The notes under the pieces: generated by a model
The model's database searches: none
What the model was told of the DNA's origin: nothing
The model's input: only the letters and a program-made list of their open reading frames with translations
Shown here: positions 61,840-64,000 of the stretch, piece by piece
Layout: the number at the start of each line of letters is the position of its first letter
Position numbering within the stretch: position 1 is the first letter of the stretch
Assembly: GCF_022347545.1 (NCBI RefSeq)
Contig: NZ_JAKREW010000001.1
Coordinates: 62,001-126,000 of the forward strand
DNA from: Terribium retamae
GTDB taxonomy: Bacteria; Pseudomonadota; Alphaproteobacteria; Rhizobiales; Rhizobiaceae
DNA: 64,000 nucleotides
Reading direction: 5' to 3'
Position numbers and translations under genes: made by a program

Positions 61840-63213
61840 ATGACAGTTACCGTTCGTTTTGCCCCGTCACCCACCGGCCGCATTCACATCGGCAACGCGC
61901 GCACTGCGCTTTTCAACTGGCTGTTTGCACAAAAGCACAAAGGCCGCTTCATTCAGCGCTTCGACGACACCGATACCGCGCGGTCGAAACAGGAATATGC
62001 CGATTCCATTCTCTACGACCTGCATTGGTTGGGCATCTTCCCTGATGCCACCGACTACCAGTCGCGCCGCATCCAAATCTACGATGACGCTGTCGAACGC
62101 TTGAAGAAGGCCGGGGTGCTTTATCCCTGCTACGAGACACCGGAAGAACTCGATCTCAGACGCAAGATCCGTCGCACGCGCGGGTTGCCGCCGGTCTACG
62201 GGCGCGAAGCCTTGACGCTTACGGCCAAAGAGATCCAGGATCTGGAGGCCGACGGCCGGCGTCCGCACTGGCGTTTCCTGCTCCCTAATTTCAAGAGCGA
62301 TCCCCAGGAGCCCGAGCGTACGGACATCCACTGGAACGATCTTGTGCGCGGTGAAGAAACCGTCGATCTCGCCTCCGTATCCGATCCTGTGCTGGTGCGC
62401 GAGGACGGCACCTATCTCTACACATTGCCTTCCGTGGTCGACGACATCGAGATGGGCATCAGCCACGTCATCCGCGGCGACGACCACGTCACCAATACCG
62501 GGGTGCAGATCGCGCTGTTCAAGGCGCTTGGCGCTGATGTTCCAGCATTCGGCCACCACAACCTTTTGACCACGACGACTGGTGAGGGGCTTTCCAAGCG
62601 CACTGGCTCTTTGTCGATCGAAGGGTTGCGCTCGGACGGCATCGAGCCGATGGCGGTCGCCTCGCTGGCGGTCCTCATCGGCACGTCCGAGAATGTCCAG
62701 CCGATGGCGACGATGGCCGAGCTTGCCGGTCATTTCAATCCGGCTGCGACATCCAAATCCGCTGCCAAATTCGACCCGGAAGAACTGGTGGTGCTGAACC
62801 GGGCGCTGATGCATTCGCTGTCCTTTGCCGATGCGCGCGACCGACTGGCGATACTTGGCATCTCGGGCGACAAGGCCGAGCCGTTCTGGAACGCGGTGCG
62901 AGGCAATCTCGACCGGTTGAGTGATGCGGTTTCATGGTGGCGCATCGTGCACGAAGGTCCGCTCGAAAAGCCGGAATTCGAGCCGGAAGAACTTCAGTTC
63001 GTGCGGGAAGCCTTCGATTTGCTTCCCGATGAGCCATGGACCGCAACGGTCTGGAAGGACTGGACGAACAAGGTAAAAGAAGCCTCCGGCCGCAAGGGCA
63101 AGGCGCTGTTCTTGCCCTTGAGACTCGCGCTTACCGGGCTTGTTTCCGGGCCGGAGCTTGCTGATCTGTTGCCGCTGCTGGGTCGGGAAGGAACGTTGGC
63201 CCGACGACCCTGA
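61840..63213 (+). CDS. gltX: Glutamate--tRNA ligase
   Basis: A 457-residue class I aminoacyl-tRNA synthetase. The ATP site is [21 protein letters not shown] (HIGH-like HIGN), and the second motif [12 protein letters not shown] stands for [29 protein letters not shown] follows the family. The short C-terminal anticodon-binding part is of the alphaproteobacterial second GltX type, which may have a distinct tRNA preference. ATG 61840 matches the family start. Its 3' end overlaps the convergent DUF2865 gene by 83 bp. Confidence 0.93.
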   Translation: MTVTVRFAPSPTGRIHIGNARTALFNWLFAQKHKGRFIQRFDDTDTARSKQEYADSILYDLHWLGIFPDATDYQSRRIQIYDDAVERLKKAGVLYPCYETPEELDLRRKIRRTRGLPPVYGREALTLTAKEIQDLEADGRRPHWRFLLPNFKSDPQEPERTDIHWNDLVRGEETVDLASVSDPVLVREDGTYLYTLPSVVDDIEMGISHVIRGDDHVTNTGVQIALFKALGADVPAFGHHNLLTTTTGEGLSKRTGSLSIEGLRSDGIEPMAVASLAVLIGTSENVQPMATMAELAGHFNPAATSKSAAKFDPEELVVLNRALMHSLSFADARDRLAILGISGDKAEPFWNAVRGNLDRLSDAVSWWRIVHEGPLEKPEFEPEELQFVREAFDLLPDEPWTATVWKDWTNKVKEASGRKGKALFLPLRLALTGLVSGPELADLLPLLGREGTLARRP

Positions 63214-64000
63214 CCTTGCGCTGCTCCGGCGGGAGTACGGGGAGGGACGAGGGTTCCGGTTTCTGCACCAGTCGGCGTAGCGTCTCAGCGTCGAGTTTCC
63301 CGGCAATATTGGCGAGCGTCTCGGGATCATCCGCCGGATCCGGCTTGGCAGCAGGGATCGGAAGGAACGGCATAGCAGAGACAACGCCGGTACCGGGCTG
63401 TCGTGCTGATGGATTGCCAGCAATGATCTGAAAGTTTTTCGCTGCGTTACAGCCACAGCCCTGCGGAATCGGTTGACCGGGCGTCTTGTAGAGGAAGGCG
63501 GTGGGCAGCTCGGAATAAGGGCGTCCGGTTCTCGACGATGTCATGGTGGCAGGATCGCCATCGAGGCCACGCGAATAATAGACCTGCATCTCGGTGCCGG
63601 GACAGCCCGCATTGCAGCGGTTTTGATCGCGCTGGAAGTCGCTGGCAGTTGCGGCGTTGGACATCGGAAAAAAATAACCGTCGCAGGTGCGGACACACAT
63701 CGTGCGAACATTGCCGGAAGGAGAGGGCACGAACGCTGCGTCGAGAGTCGCCTCTTCCACACCACCGGTATCCCGGTCGGCCGGCTTCTCGTTCGGTGAT
63801 CGCGTCCGCTTCTCGATGGTCCCACCATCGTCACACTCATTGGCTTGCAACGCAGCCGCCACGCGGCGGCGGTCACGTTGCGGCGCGCTGTTTCCCATCC
63901 GTGCGCGTTTGCGCTGAAGTTTGTCCAGATTAGCGTTCATCCTGTCGATGGCCGCGTTCAGAGCCGCACATTGACCGATGCTGCTGCCGAATAACGAAAA
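63131..64000 (-). CDS. DUF2865 domain protein (partial, N-terminus beyond window)
   Basis: The frame is open through the right edge. Residues before the internal ATG at 63940 ([20 protein letters not shown]) read as protein, so the true start lies outside the window. DUF2865 core: [45 protein letters not shown], with several conserved cysteines, and [16 protein letters not shown] proline-rich C-terminus follows. These are exported Rhizobiales proteins of unknown role. Confidence 0.78.
   Translation of the reverse strand, partial: FSLFGSSIGQCAALNAAIDRMNANLDKLQRKRARMGNSAPQRDRRRVAAALQANECDDGGTIEKRTRSPNEKPADRDTGGVEEATLDAAFVPSPSGNVRTMCVRTCDGYFFPMSNAATASDFQRDQNRCNAGCPGTEMQVYYSRGLDGDPATMTSSRTGRPYSELPTAFLYKTPGQPIPQGCGCNAAKNFQIIAGNPSARQPGTGVVSAMPFLPIPAAKPDPADDPETLANIAGKLDAETLRRLVQKPEPSSLPVLPPEQRKVRVVGPTFLPDPAAATDQQAPARKQAR

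Noticed and set aside
1..64000. Search for CRISPR arrays, IS elements, integrases, phage genes and rRNA
   Set aside because: No regularly spaced direct repeats, transposase motifs or rRNA-like stretches were seen on either strand.

Overview
This is a GC-rich chromosomal window with densely packed, mostly single-copy metabolic genes. The gene content points to an alphaproteobacterium of the Hyphomicrobiales (Rhizobiales), most likely Phyllobacteriaceae (Mesorhizobium/Aminobacter type). The signs are DUF1127, DUF1289, DUF2865 and TIGR02281-type aspartic protease genes, a class II DAHP synthase, a short second-type GltX, and intergenic palindromes of the kind spread through rhizobial genomes. 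I see no rRNA, CRISPR array, transposase, integrase or phage gene. Genus is inference.

Layout. 0-4.3 kb: an edge-truncated NmrA-like gene, a methyltransferase, an OFA-type MFS transporter with a 39-aa partner peptide, and a cutC-GNAT pair. 4.5-9.1 kb: a sulfonate-sulfur operon, tauABC-type transporter followed by ssuD and an FMN reductase. 9-18 kb: dusA, a frameshifted secreted-protein gene, aspartic protease, DUF1289, cobT, a six-TM histidine kinase, SNase-like protein, GST, Fe-S uracil-DNA glycosylase, Lrp regulator and an AlkD-like protein. 18-21.4 kb: an oxidoreductase and a basic-amino-acid ABC system without an ATPase gene. 21.6-26.5 kb: molybdenum-cofactor genes (moaA, mobA, mobB) with an EamA transporter, then an RhtA-like exporter divergent from an Lrp regulator. 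26.6-31 kb: small enzymes with local regulators (MarR/hydrolase, TetR/SDR). 31.3-35 kb: L,D-transpeptidase, MOSC protein, tRNA-Val, gph.

35-43.2 kb is the most system-like region: one long minus-strand operon encoding an AmiC-like amide sensor, an AmiR-like ANTAR antiterminator, two dipeptide-type permeases, a solute-binding protein, an acetamidase/formamidase and a fused double ATPase. Most junctions overlap. A promoter and an intrinsic terminator lie in the leader just before the first gene, which fits amide-induced antitermination of a combined uptake and hydrolysis pathway.

43-64 kb holds glutathione reductase, DUF2059, rpiA, an alpha/beta hydrolase behind a 19-bp-spacer MerR-type promoter, a BacA/YddA-like ABC exporter, class II DAHP synthase, a RES-Xre toxin-antitoxin pair, a diguanylate cyclase, dgkA, DedA, a Tag-like glycosylase, nadE, an ABC exporter, gltX and an edge-truncated DUF2865 gene.

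Several divergent gene pairs carry clear inverted-repeat operators that can be matched to the neighbouring regulator (Lrp, MarR, TetR). These are the most directly testable regulatory predictions here. Start codons were chosen by Shine-Dalgarno placement and family length, so many differ from the longest open frame.
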